In this document: positions 1-7,864 of the stretch, piece after piece
How positions within the stretch are numbered: the stretch's first letter is position 1
How the letters are laid out: every line of letters starts with the position of its first letter
Assembly: GCA_963827705.1 (NCBI GenBank)
Contig: CAWHBN010000021.1
Coordinates: forward strand, 1-64,000
Length of the DNA: 64,000 nt
DNA from: JACDAN01 sp963827705
Lineage (GTDB): Bacteria; Actinomycetota; Thermoleophilia; Gaiellales; Gaiellaceae
Reading direction: 5' to 3'
Position numbers and translations under genes: made by a program
The notes under the pieces: model-generated
Told to the model about the DNA's origin: nothing
Seen by the model: only the letters and a program-made list of their open reading frames with translations
Database searches by the model: none

Positions 1-245
1 GCCCGGCCGCGCTAGGTGGGGAGCTAGCGGTTCCCTGAACCCGCAATCCGCTCCAGCGGGGCTGAATCCCCTCCCGAGGGGGTCGCGTCCGAGACACGGG
101 CTTCGGGTGCAAGTGTTGACGGTCAGGTCCCGCGCACTGTGAGTCTCCGAACCGCGTCAGGTCCGGGAGGAAGCAGCGCTAAGGAGTGCCTCGCAGGTGC
201 CGCGGACAGCCTGACTCGAGCGAGCACTCCCTGCACCGGCTCGAA
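1..245 (+). ncRNA. ffs: Signal recognition particle RNA, large bacterial type
   Basis: The conserved SRP S-domain hairpin, GTCAGGTCCGGGAGGAAGCA and following bases, is at 156-177 and is the binding site for Ffh. Upstream, the stretch from about 11 to 70 has the Alu-domain look of large (Bacillus-like) SRP RNAs: a GGTGGGGAGCTAGCGG segment, and CCCGCAATCCGC facing a matching GC stem. The RNA targets ribosomes making membrane proteins to the translocon. It lies directly upstream of dnaX on the same strand, a common bacterial arrangement. The 5' end may lie at or just before the window start, and the 3' end (about 240-260) is estimated from the end of pairing, so both ends are approximate. Confidence 0.85.
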
Positions 246-321
246 CGAGCCCACAACGGAAGGTGCGTGGCCGGGCGAACTTTCCACAGGGTGTGTCTGA
301 TCTAATCGGGGTGAGCCCGTC

Positions 322-1896
322 GTGACCGCGCTCTATCGCAAATATCGCCCGCAGACGTTCGACGAGGTCGTCGGCCAGGAGGCCGTCGTGCGCACGCTTC
401 GGAATGCGATCGAGACCGAGCAGATCCGGCAGGCGTACCTCTTCGCCGGGCCGCGCGGGACCGGGAAGACATCGCTCGCGAGGATCCTCGCGAAGGCACT
501 GAACTGCGCGCAGGGGCCGACGACGACTCCCGACGGCACCTGCCACTCGTGCGTCGCGATCGCGAACGGGACCTCCTTGGACGTGATCGAGATGGACGCC
601 GCCTCGCAGCGCGGGATCGACGACATCCGGGAGATCCGCGAGCGCGTCGTGCTCCAGCCGGTCGAGGGCCGCTACAAGGTCTACATCCTCGACGAGGCGC
701 ACCAGCTGACGGATGCCGCCTTCAACGCCCTCCTGAAGCTGATCGAGGAGCCTCCTCCCCACCTCGTCTTCGTCTTCTGCACCACCGACGTCTCGAAGAT
801 GCTCCCGACCGTCCGATCGCGGTGCCAGACGTTCGTCTTCTCGCGGCCGCGGCTCCCGGACCTGATCCGGAAGCTGCGGCGGATCGCGGACGCCGAGGGC
901 ATCGAGGCGCCCGACGCAGCACTGGCGCTCGTCGCCCGAGGCGCGCGAGGCGCGTACCGGGACGCCGAGTCGACGCTCGACCAGCTGGCGGCGGCGACCG
1001 GCAACCAGGTCACGGTCCAGGCCGTTCTCCAGCTCCTCGGCGCCGTCGAGGAAGAGGCGCTGTTCCGGCTCTGCGACCTCGTGGTCGACAGGGACACGGC
1101 CGGCGCGCTGCAGTTTCTCGAGGAGCTCGCCGAGCAGGGACAGGACCTCGGCCGGCTCGTGACCGACCTGCTCGAGCACTTGCGCCACCTGCTGCTCGTC
1201 CAGCACATGGGCGAGGTGCCGGACTCTCTGCCGGTCACCGAGGAGACCCGGGAGCGGCTGCGGGCCCAGGCAAACCAGCTCCCAGGCCCGACCGTGATCC
1301 GGCTCTGCGACCTGCTCGCGGTCGCGGTGGACGACATGCGCCAGGGCGGCGACCCGCGGCTGCCGCTCGAGCTTGCGCTGATCAAGGTCACACGCCCAGG
1401 GGCCGACCTCGACCGCGAATCGCTCGCGTTCCGGATCGAGCAGCTCGAGCACCGCGCACCCGGGACGGTTCCGATCGCGGCGCCCGAGGAGGCCGCACCG
1501 CCCGACGCCGCTGCCGAGCCTCCCTCTCCGCCGCCGCTCGAGCTCGACCAGCTGAAGGCGGCCTGGCAGCGTTCGGTGATCCCGGCCGTCGAGGAGCGCT
1601 CTGTGCCGACGGCATCGGTGCTGCGGGAGGCGCAGCCTGCAGGGATCGCCGGCGACACGCTCACCGTCGAGTTCCCGGCCGCCGCCTCCTTCCACCGACA
1701 GCTTGCCGAGGAGCCGAAGAACGCGACGCTGCTCGTCGATGCGCTCTACGAGGTCACGGGCCGCAGGTTCGCCGTCGCGTTCGAGGTTGGCGAGAACGGG
1801 GAAGCCGAACCGGTGCAGGAGCGCCGTCTGAGCGAAGGAGAGTTCGTGGAAGAGGTCAAGCAGGCATTCGACGCGCGGGAGGTCACGCCCGAATGA
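322..1896 (+). CDS. dnaX: DNA polymerase III subunit gamma (DnaX)
   Basis: This is the clamp-loader ATPase of the replisome, 524 residues. Walker A (GPRGTGKT) is at 43-50, Walker B (ILDEAH) near 122-127, sensor 1 (CTTD) near 153 and the SRC arginine-finger motif near 166. The zinc module has Cys62, Cys74 and Cys77, but an Asp stands where a fourth Cys is usual. At this length, with a Pro/Ala-rich linker near 390-410, it corresponds to a short gamma/tau form. The GTG start at 322 is the first that leaves the conserved LYRKYRPQTF motif at the N-terminus. The stop overlaps the ybaB start (ATGA), implying translational coupling. Confidence 0.97.
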   Translation: MTALYRKYRPQTFDEVVGQEAVVRTLRNAIETEQIRQAYLFAGPRGTGKTSLARILAKALNCAQGPTTTPDGTCHSCVAIANGTSLDVIEMDAASQRGIDDIREIRERVVLQPVEGRYKVYILDEAHQLTDAAFNALLKLIEEPPPHLVFVFCTTDVSKMLPTVRSRCQTFVFSRPRLPDLIRKLRRIADAEGIEAPDAALALVARGARGAYRDAESTLDQLAAATGNQVTVQAVLQLLGAVEEEALFRLCDLVVDRDTAGALQFLEELAEQGQDLGRLVTDLLEHLRHLLLVQHMGEVPDSLPVTEETRERLRAQANQLPGPTVIRLCDLLAVAVDDMRQGGDPRLPLELALIKVTRPGADLDRESLAFRIEQLEHRAPGTVPIAAPEEAAPPDAAAEPPSPPPLELDQLKAAWQRSVIPAVEERSVPTASVLREAQPAGIAGDTLTVEFPAAASFHRQLAEEPKNATLLVDALYEVTGRRFAVAFEVGENGEAEPVQERRLSEGEFVEEVKQAFDAREVTPE

Positions 1897-2216
1897 GCAT
1901 GCCCGGCGGAATGGACATCAACAAGATGATGCAGCAGGTGCAGCAGATGCAGGCCGAGATGGCCCGCGTCCAGGAGGAGCTCGCGACCGAGACCGTGGAG
2001 GCGTCCGCCGGCGGCGGCGCAGTGAAGGTCACGGCGAACGGCGCCGGCGAGATCGAGAAGATCGAGATCGCGGCCGAGGCGATCGATCCGGACGATCCCG
2101 AGCTGCTGGCCGACATGATCGTCGGCGCCGTCAACGAGGCAATTCGCGCCGCGAATGATCTGGCGCAGTCCCGCCTCGGCGGCCTCACCGGCGGCTTGGG
2201 GCTGCCGGGCCTCTGA
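1893..2216 (+). CDS. ybaB: YbaB/EbfC nucleoid-associated protein
   Basis: This 107-residue DNA-binding protein has the YbaB family pattern: an N-terminal amphipathic helix rich in Met/Gln (MDINKMMQQVQQMQAEM), then VEASAGGGAVKVTANG and the IDPDDPELLADMI segment. The family forms tweezer-like dimers and usually sits between dnaX and recR. The ATG at 1893 overlaps the dnaX stop by four bases. Here recR follows only after a roughly 2.8 kb insertion, so the classical dnaX-ybaB-recR operon is broken. Confidence 0.95.
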   Translation: MSMPGGMDINKMMQQVQQMQAEMARVQEELATETVEASAGGGAVKVTANGAGEIEKIEIAAEAIDPDDPELLADMIVGAVNEAIRAANDLAQSRLGGLTGGLGLPGL

Positions 2217-2221
2217 GCCGC

Positions 2222-3277
2222 CTACATCAGGCCCGCAACGGCGACATCGGCGGCGACACGACGCTCTCGCTCGAGCGCGATCGACTGCATCAGCAGGTAC
2301 GTCCGTGGATCGGGCTGCGGGAGCGACCACTCGCGCGCGAGTGCGCCGATGTCGACCAGATTCTGGTCTACATCTTCCCCACGCCAATCGGCGGCGAGCT
2401 CCCGACTGGCGGGGCCCCAAAGCGCGGTAGCCCATGCCGTTGGCGCGGACGGCGATCGTAAACCCTCGAGGAGCACGGGCTCAATCTCAGAGCGCTTGGG
2501 CTGCGCCGCGAGAGCCGCCACGACTCCTGGGTCGAGAAGTGGATGACAGAGTTCGACCCGTCGCGTCGCGCCCATTCGCTGGAGCTGGCCGATCCGAATA
2601 CGGACCTGACGAAGCCGTAGCCACCATGCGGGGTCGCGCTGCGCCCTCCGCCGACGCACGGCGTCCGCCATCCAGAGTGTGCGCACCTCACGCCTGGCAG
2701 ACGGCCGGAGCCACGACAACGGCCGGAAGTCCCTGAAGACGAACGCGGGTACGCCGCCATCTGCCCTGCTGTACCCGACGCCGGTGAGCAGCGAACCACC
2801 GAACGCCCAGTCGAGTAACGGCGTCCAGAGGTGCGCATCGGATGGCCAGAGGTAACCGTGGCGGCGGAGAACAGCACTGGCCATGCGGCCTACAAGGTCG
2901 CACTCCTCCTCGATCTGCATTCGGACCCACTCCGTCAGTCCGAGACGAATGACCAGGCGTTCCTGAAACGCCGATTCGTCGCCATTCGCCGAGCCACGCA
3001 TTCGGATCGTTGCCGGGACGGGTAGCTCGAGCCCTTCACGTCGTGCGAGCTGGACGGCAACGGCAAGAACGAGCGACGAGCCTCTTCCGCCCGTGAAGCT
3101 CATCACGCAGGGTGGGCGAAGGAGCGCCGGCAGTATGGCCCGCTCGAGCGCAGCCAGGGGCGTGCCCGCGTCGATGTCGCCCGAAGTGGGGACGGGCTCA
3201 GGTGGACTGAACCCGAGGACGAGACCCGAGGCAACGTCCAGCGGTGTCAGCTCGCAGTCTGCCGGCGGGGGACTCAC
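2222..3277 (-). CDS. Asparagine synthetase-like (AsnB C-domain) protein, degenerate active site
   Basis: This 351-residue protein resembles the ATP-pyrophosphatase half of AsnB-type enzymes, without the N-terminal glutaminase domain. The nucleotide-binding loop is visible as SFTGGRGSS near residues 60-68. In active family members this reads SGGxDSS, so the Asp is replaced by Gly. The later GGDE-type segment is also altered (LTGVGYSRADGG, near 160). Stand-alone domains of this type occur in actinobacteria, some in peptide-modification loci, but no lasso-peptide protease or RRE protein is nearby. The GTG start at 3277 overlaps the stop of the upstream small ORF (GTGA). It lies opposite the replication genes, just after ybaB. 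Substrate unknown; catalysis is doubtful. Confidence 0.7.
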   Translation of the reverse strand: MSPPPADCELTPLDVASGLVLGFSPPEPVPTSGDIDAGTPLAALERAILPALLRPPCVMSFTGGRGSSLVLAVAVQLARREGLELPVPATIRMRGSANGDESAFQERLVIRLGLTEWVRMQIEEECDLVGRMASAVLRRHGYLWPSDAHLWTPLLDWAFGGSLLTGVGYSRADGGVPAFVFRDFRPLSWLRPSARREVRTLWMADAVRRRRAQRDPAWWLRLRQVRIRIGQLQRMGATRRVELCHPLLDPGVVAALAAQPKRSEIEPVLLEGLRSPSAPTAWATALWGPASRELAADWRGEDVDQNLVDIGALAREWSLPQPDPRTYLLMQSIALERERRVAADVAVAGLM

Positions 3278-3501
3278 GCTTCCCTGACCGTTCCGTGTGG
3301 CGTCTCAATGGGGTCCTTGGAGAGCGGCTCGCTCATGTGTGCCTGCGCGAGCCGCTCAGCGAGCGCTTCGCGCATGACGCCCTCCGCCAGCTCGAGCCAC
3401 ATGACCGCCGTCCTCGTGGACTCGCCTGTCTCAGCTCCAGGTAGTCGGGTCGCCATCGGCGTCTCGCCGCTCCGTGCGACCTCTCCGTTCCGCAGCGCCA
3501 T
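3274..3501 (-). CDS. Small protein of unknown function, coupled to the AsnB-like gene
   Basis: This 75-residue ORF begins at ATG 3501, four bases after a GGGAGG ribosome-binding site; an in-frame GTG at 3525 has no such site. Its stop overlaps the start of the AsnB-like gene by four bases, which supports real translation. The C-terminal half is predicted helical (LELAEGVMREALAERLAQAH). It has no signal peptide, membrane segment or Cys, and I do not recognise the family. A precursor or regulatory partner of the AsnB-like protein is possible but not shown. Confidence 0.5.
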   Translation of the reverse strand: MALRNGEVARSGETPMATRLPGAETGESTRTAVMWLELAEGVMREALAERLAQAHMSEPLSKDPIETPHGTVREA

Positions 3502-4074
3502 CTGCCTCCCACTCGCCCCCTTCACGAACAGACACTAAGGAGGTGGCGGGTCGTTTCCAAGGCTAGAAACGGGGCGCCCGCCGCGAACTATCGCTGGTCG
3601 TTTGGGGGGACAGATCGGTCGCATCGGCGTGCCTCGACGGACTTGCCCGGAATCCCGGAAACCTGCGGAGGCACTGACGGGTAAGCGGGCCTCCCCGCTT
3701 GGTCTCCGGGGCTGCCCGCTTACCCAGGAGCGGAGCTGTTGGCTCCGCCCCTCGCGTTGCAGGCCGCGGCCAGCCCGCAGCGCAGTGTCCTACCGTACCC
3801 CGGCGCGGCTCCGCCTCCCACGCGACGAAAGTCGAGTCGGCGGACAGGGTTCGCGCCAGCCTCGAGCTAGGCGATCCGAGAAATCCACCGTCGACCACGA
3901 CGCAGCCACAGGTTCTCCACAGAGGTCTCCTATACACCGGGAGGTACGAGCGCACAGTAGAAGCCGAAAATTCTGCCCAAATCTCCAAAAACTAGACCAA
4001 TCGCTAGGTCAAAACCCTTCCCAAACTACTCGAAGTACGTTATTAACCGTCGGACGGTGTTTTTTCCACAACTT
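3502..4074. other. Gene-free stretch with strong inverted repeats
   Basis: About 570 bases between the divergently transcribed small ORF and the response regulator gene hold no convincing ORF. They contain the hairpins listed separately at 3679-3748. An AT-richer segment (about 3950-4060) before the regulator has an imperfect inverted repeat, CTAGACC with TAGGTC, near 3993-4013, and is the likely promoter region. Confidence 0.5.
3679..3748. repeat. Nested hairpin structure
   Basis: GGGTAAGCGGGC at 3679-3690 is a perfect 12-base inverted repeat with GCCCGCTTACCC at 3714-3725. Inside the loop a second CCCCG/CGGGG pairing is possible. Directly after it, GCGGAGC and GCTCCGC form another 7-bp hairpin (about 3731-3749). 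No T-tract follows on either strand, so it does not look like a simple terminator. Role unknown: candidate structured RNA leader or intergenic repeat. Confidence 0.6.
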
Positions 4075-4092
4075 CGAAAGGCGGCCCTTTCG
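4075..4092 (+). promoter_or_regulatory. Hairpin covering the ribosome-binding site of the response regulator
   Basis: CGAAAGG (4075-4081) pairs perfectly with CCTTTCG (4086-4092) over a four-base CGGC loop. The purine-rich AAAGG core that would serve as the Shine-Dalgarno sequence lies inside the stem, directly before the GTG at 4093. If that GTG is the start, initiation should depend on melting this hairpin. Confidence 0.45.
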
Positions 4093-4788
4093 GTGAACGG
4101 TACTTCTGAGCAGGTCGGAGTCATCTGCGACTCCCATCCCATGTGGCTCGACGCAGTCGAGCAGGTCCTTCGTCGCATCGCGATTCGCGTCGTCGGCAAG
4201 ACGACGTCCACGTCCGAGGCGCTCTCGCTGGTAGAGCAGCATCGCCCGGACCTTCTGATCACCGAGGTCGAGGGCGTAAACGGCGACCTGAGCGGCCTGG
4301 CGCTGATCGAGCGCTCGCGGGCCGCCGTGCCGTCGGTTCGCCCGATCGTCCTCTCGATGCACCAGGAGTCGCAAGTCATCGACGCGGCGCTCGTCGCCGG
4401 CGCGTCCGCGTACGTGGTCAAGACGGCGCACCCCGAGGACCTAGCCTCGGCGGTGCGGCAGGCGTTCTCGCACTCTGTTTACCTCGCCGGGCGGCCGAAC
4501 CTTGCGCCGGCCCCGGTGGCAACGATCGTTGAGACAGCGGACGAGCCGGGCCTGACGCGGCGCGAGCTCGAGATCCTGCGACTCGTGGCAGATGGGCATT
4601 CGAACGCCCAGCTCGCCCGGATGCTCTGGGTGACCGAGCAGACGGTGAAGTTCCACCTGTCGAACATCTACAGGAAGCTCGACGTCGCGAACCGCACCGA
4701 GGCGAGCCGGTGGGCCCAGCTCCACGGGCTGCTCGACGGACGCGCGGCGAACGGGTCCGCACCGGTGCTGCTCACGGCGACGGCGTAG
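4093..4788 (+). CDS. NarL/LuxR-type response regulator with Glu at the phosphoacceptor position
   Basis: This 231-residue regulator has an N-terminal receiver domain (about 5-115) and a C-terminal LuxR helix-turn-helix (about 155-220: LTRRELEILRLVADGHSNAQ, then TVKFHLSNIYRKL). In the receiver, the Asp of the usual LLDxxMP motif appears to be Glu (LLITEVEG). The N-terminal acidic pair is reduced to one Asp (VICDSHP), while the Lys of AYVVK is kept. Glu there often mimics phosphorylation, so it may act without a kinase, and none is adjacent. I prefer GTG 4093 over GTG 4057 because it is followed at once by the receiver beta strand. Targets unknown. Confidence 0.85.
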   Translation: MNGTSEQVGVICDSHPMWLDAVEQVLRRIAIRVVGKTTSTSEALSLVEQHRPDLLITEVEGVNGDLSGLALIERSRAAVPSVRPIVLSMHQESQVIDAALVAGASAYVVKTAHPEDLASAVRQAFSHSVYLAGRPNLAPAPVATIVETADEPGLTRRELEILRLVADGHSNAQLARMLWVTEQTVKFHLSNIYRKLDVANRTEASRWAQLHGLLDGRAANGSAPVLLTATA

Positions 4789-4795
4789 TCGTTCT

Positions 4796-4978
4796 CTAGG
4801 CGTCGGAGACGACGAGGCGGGCGCCGCAGGTCGGGCACTCGTACTCGTCGTCCCCGGTCGCGCGATTGTCCTCTGAGAGCTGGACCCCGCGCCCGCAGGC
4901 GGGGCAGGGGACGAAGACGAGGGCGGCCCACGCGTCGTCGGTGCGGAGGGTGCGTTCGTGTGGCTGTCGGCTGGCCAT
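4796..4978 (-). CDS. Small zinc-ribbon protein
   Basis: This 60-residue protein has two CxxC pairs: CPACGRG near residue 25 and CPTCGAR near 48, the geometry of a zinc ribbon. The rest is acidic and polar, with no membrane segment. It converges with the response regulator gene and sits head-to-head with recR. It may be a nucleic-acid or protein-binding adaptor; no specific family recognised. Confidence 0.6.
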   Translation of the reverse strand: MASRQPHERTLRTDDAWAALVFVPCPACGRGVQLSEDNRATGDDEYECPTCGARLVVSDA

Positions 4979-5086
4979 GACGGGGGGTACGTCCGGCCGC
5001 AGTTGAGTCCAGGGTACCCCGCCCAGAGACGGCCGGCAACGGTTTTCGGCCCTATCGGGTCCGATCCGGACAGGCACAATGGCCGC

Positions 5087-5677
5087 GTGCTCAGCCCGGC
5101 GATCGAGAATCTCGTCGCGCAGCTGACGCGGCTTCCGGGGGTGGGCACCCGGACCGCGCACCGGCTCGCGTTCCATCTTCTCCGGACGCCGACGGACGAG
5201 GCGTTCGCGCTCGCCGGCGCGCTGCAGGAGGCGAAGGAGCGAGTGCGGTTCTGCGACGAGTGCGGCAACTGGACCGAGGACGAGATCTGCGAGATCTGCC
5301 GCGACGCCCGGCGCGACCGGGCCGTCATCTGCGTCGTCGAGCAGCCGGCGGACGTCATGTCGCTGGAGCGGACACACGAGTACCGCGGCCTCTACCACGT
5401 CCTCGGCGGCGCCCTGTCGCCGCTTGACGGCGTCGATCCCGAGGATTTGCGGATCGACGAGCTCTTCCGCCGCGTGGACTCCGACGGCGTCGTCGAGGTC
5501 GTCTTGGCCACGAACCCGAACACGACCGGCGAGGCGACGGCGTCCTTCATCGCCGACCGGCTGCGCGGCCGCGTACGCGTCACGCGCCTGGCGAGCGGGC
5601 TCCCGGTCGGCGGCGACCTCGAGTACGCCGACGAGGTCACCCTGGGCAGGGCGCTCTCGGGCCGGCGGGAAGTTTGA
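5087..5677 (+). CDS. recR: Recombination mediator RecR
   Basis: This is the gap-repair protein that, with RecF and RecO, loads RecA onto SSB-coated DNA. At 196 residues it is normal length. It has a helix-hairpin-helix (LPGVGTRTAHRLAFHLL, 16-32), a C4 zinc finger (Cys56, 59, 68, 71), a Toprim domain starting at CVVEQPADV (near 82), and the C-terminal ASGLPVGGDLEYADEVTLGRA signature. The GTG at 5087 is the only start placing LSPAIENLVAQL at the N-terminus. Its stop overlaps the lysC start (TGATG), so it now leads a recR-lysC-asd operon rather than following ybaB. Confidence 0.95.
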   Translation: MLSPAIENLVAQLTRLPGVGTRTAHRLAFHLLRTPTDEAFALAGALQEAKERVRFCDECGNWTEDEICEICRDARRDRAVICVVEQPADVMSLERTHEYRGLYHVLGGALSPLDGVDPEDLRIDELFRRVDSDGVVEVVLATNPNTTGEATASFIADRLRGRVRVTRLASGLPVGGDLEYADEVTLGRALSGRREV

Positions 5678-6930
5678 TGGCGACTACGCAATACGAAGGG
5701 ATTCCGGCGGTCGCCGGCGAGGCCCCGGGGCCGTCGGGCACGGTCGTCATGAAGTTCGGCGGCACCTCGGTCGCGGACACCGCGCGGATCAAGGCGGTCG
5801 CGCAGCGCCTGGTCGCGGCGCGCGAGGGCGGGAACCGCGTCGTCGCCGTCCTCTCCGCGATGGGCGACACGACGGACGAGCTGCTGCGCCTCGCGCACGA
5901 GGTCTCCCACACGCCTGCGCCGCGCGAGGTGGACATGCTGATCTCCGTCGGCGAGCGGGTGTCCTGCGCGCTCGCGGCGATGGCGATCCACGACCTCGGC
6001 CACGAGGCGATCTCGTTGACGGGCTCGCAGGCCGGGATCGTCACCGACACGGTGCACGGCCGCGCCAAGATCGTGGACGTCCGGGCGCGCAGGATCCACG
6101 AGGCGCTGGACGCCGACCGGGTCGTTCTCGTCGCCGGCTTCCAGGGCGTCTCGACGGCCTATGACGTGACAACACTCGGTCGAGGCGGCTCGAACCTGAC
6201 GGCGGTGGCGCTCGCCGCCGCCCTCGGCGCCGATGCGTGCGAGATGTACACGGACGTGGAAGGCGTCTTCACGGCGGACCCACGGGTCGTCCCGAGCGCC
6301 CGAAAGCTGCACGCGGTCAGCTACGAGGAGATGCTGGAGATGGCCGCGTCCGGCGCGAAGGTACTCCAGCTACGCTCGGTCGAGCTCGCGCGCAACCACG
6401 GCGTCAAGCTCCACGTCCGCTCCAGCTTCAGCGACGCGGAGGGCACCTGGATCCGGGAGGAGGACGAACGGATGCTCGAGAAGGCGATCATCTCCGGCGT
6501 GACGCATTCGCTGGAGGAGGCGGTGTACCGCGTCGACGGCGCGGCGCCTTCACGGCTATTCGAGGCGCTTTCCGATGCGGGGCTGAGCGTCGACACCATC
6601 CTCCAGACGGGCGCGGACATCGTCTTTTCCGGGCCGATCTCCGACGCCGCGGACACCTCCGCGGCGCTCGACCGGCTCGGTGTCTCGTGGTCGTCCCGCG
6701 ACGACCTCGGGCAGGTCAGCGTCATCGGCGCGGGGATGAAAACGCATCCGGGGGTCGCCGGCAGGACGTTCGCGACACTCGGGGAACTCGGAATCGAGCC
6801 AGAGATCGTGAGCACCTCCCCGATCAAGATCTCCTGCTTCGTCGACCGCGACCGGGTCGAGGACGCGGTGCGCGCGCTCCACAGCGCGTTCGAGCTGGAC
6901 GCCGAGGAGGCCGTCCGTGCCCACGAATGA
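5677..6930 (+). CDS. lysC: Aspartate kinase
   Basis: This enzyme phosphorylates aspartate in the first step of lysine, threonine and methionine synthesis. The 417-residue chain has the N-terminal KFGGTSVAD motif (26-34), the kinase core with GFQGVS and LGRGGSNLTA near 150-170, and two C-terminal ACT domains (about 265-417) for feedback control. The ATG at 5677 overlaps the recR stop. It overlaps asd by 14 bases, so the first two pathway enzymes are made together. Confidence 0.95.
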   Translation: MATTQYEGIPAVAGEAPGPSGTVVMKFGGTSVADTARIKAVAQRLVAAREGGNRVVAVLSAMGDTTDELLRLAHEVSHTPAPREVDMLISVGERVSCALAAMAIHDLGHEAISLTGSQAGIVTDTVHGRAKIVDVRARRIHEALDADRVVLVAGFQGVSTAYDVTTLGRGGSNLTAVALAAALGADACEMYTDVEGVFTADPRVVPSARKLHAVSYEEMLEMAASGAKVLQLRSVELARNHGVKLHVRSSFSDAEGTWIREEDERMLEKAIISGVTHSLEEAVYRVDGAAPSRLFEALSDAGLSVDTILQTGADIVFSGPISDAADTSAALDRLGVSWSSRDDLGQVSVIGAGMKTHPGVAGRTFATLGELGIEPEIVSTSPIKISCFVDRDRVEDAVRALHSAFELDAEEAVRAHE

Positions 6931-7864
6931 GGCCCGGATCGGCGTCGTCGGCGCCACCGGAGTCGTCGGAACCGTTGCGCTGGAGCTGCTCGCCGAGCGC
7001 GGGTTCTCCGACGTCCGCGCGTACGCGTCCTCCCGGTCGGCCGGCTCCGAGGTGCAGTACGGCGGCCGTTCGCTGCGAGTCGAAGAGGCGACGCCGGAGC
7101 GGCTCGCGGAAGACGAGCTCGACCTCTGCTTCTTCTCGGTAGGGACGGGCCCGAGCTCGGAGCTCGTGCCGCCGACAGCTGACGCCGGCACGACCTGCAT
7201 CGACAAGTCAGATGCGTTCAGGCTCGCCGAGGGCATCCCGCTCGTCGTCGCCGGCGTGAACGACGACGCGATCGACGGCGGGCGGATCGTGGCGAACCCG
7301 AACTGCTCGGCGATCCAGCTCTCCTGTGTCCTCAAGCCACTCCATGACGCGGCAGGCGTGCGGCAGGTGCGGCTTGCGACCTACCAGTCGATGTCGGGTG
7401 CGGGGGACGCCGGTGTCGAACGTCTGCGGGCCGTCGAGCCGATGCAGGCCGATCTCTCGATGGATTGGGACCTCGTCGGCGACGAGTTCGACGAGGAGCT
7501 GAAACTCCGCGAGGAGACCCGGAAGATCCTCGGCCTGCCGGACCTGCCGATCCAGGCCACCTGCGTCCGCACGCCGGTGCTCGTCGGCCACGGCCAGGCG
7601 ATCTGGGTCGAGACAGAGGAGCCGCTCTCGCCGGAGCAGGCGGGCTCGATCCTCGAGGCGGCGCCCCACGTGGCGCTCGAAGACTTCCCCACTCCCGGCT
7701 CGGCGGCCGGGCGGGACGAGGTGCTCGTCGGACGGATTCGCCCCGGGTCGAACGCGGGCGAGCTCGCGCTCTGGGCTGTGAACGACAACCTCCGCAAGGG
7801 CGCCGCCCTGAACGCGATGCAGATCGCGGAGCTGATTCTGGCTCGCGAGCCCGTTTCCGCCTAG
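6917..7864 (+). CDS. asd: Aspartate-semialdehyde dehydrogenase
   Basis: This enzyme reduces aspartyl phosphate to the semialdehyde with NADPH, directly after LysC. The 315-residue protein has a GATGVVG nucleotide-binding loop (12-18), the catalytic Cys130 in ANPNCSAIQ, and the later RTPVLVGHGQAIWVE segment with the active-site His. It is slightly shorter than the usual 335-345 residues. Its GTG start lies inside lysC. Its stop overlaps the convergent epimerase gene by a few bases. Confidence 0.94.
   Translation: MPTNEARIGVVGATGVVGTVALELLAERGFSDVRAYASSRSAGSEVQYGGRSLRVEEATPERLAEDELDLCFFSVGTGPSSELVPPTADAGTTCIDKSDAFRLAEGIPLVVAGVNDDAIDGGRIVANPNCSAIQLSCVLKPLHDAAGVRQVRLATYQSMSGAGDAGVERLRAVEPMQADLSMDWDLVGDEFDEELKLREETRKILGLPDLPIQATCVRTPVLVGHGQAIWVETEEPLSPEQAGSILEAAPHVALEDFPTPGSAAGRDEVLVGRIRPGSNAGELALWAVNDNLRKGAALNAMQIAELILAREPVSA

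Noticed and set aside
157..1695. Long minus-strand open frame opposite dnaX
   Set aside because: It is an antisense shadow in GC-rich sequence; dnaX on the plus strand carries all recognised motifs.
549..2216. 555-residue plus-strand frame ending at the ybaB stop
   Set aside because: Only the last 107 residues (ybaB) are real; the rest is an out-of-frame reading of dnaX.
2222..3501. Lasso-peptide biosynthesis locus
   Set aside because: The AsnB-like protein lacks key catalytic residues and its N-terminal domain, and no leader peptidase, RRE protein or transporter is nearby.
3600..3900. RNase P RNA or tmRNA in the gene-free region
   Set aside because: Strong hairpins are present, but no GAGGAAAGTC-type or other universally conserved RNase P or tmRNA core was seen on either strand.
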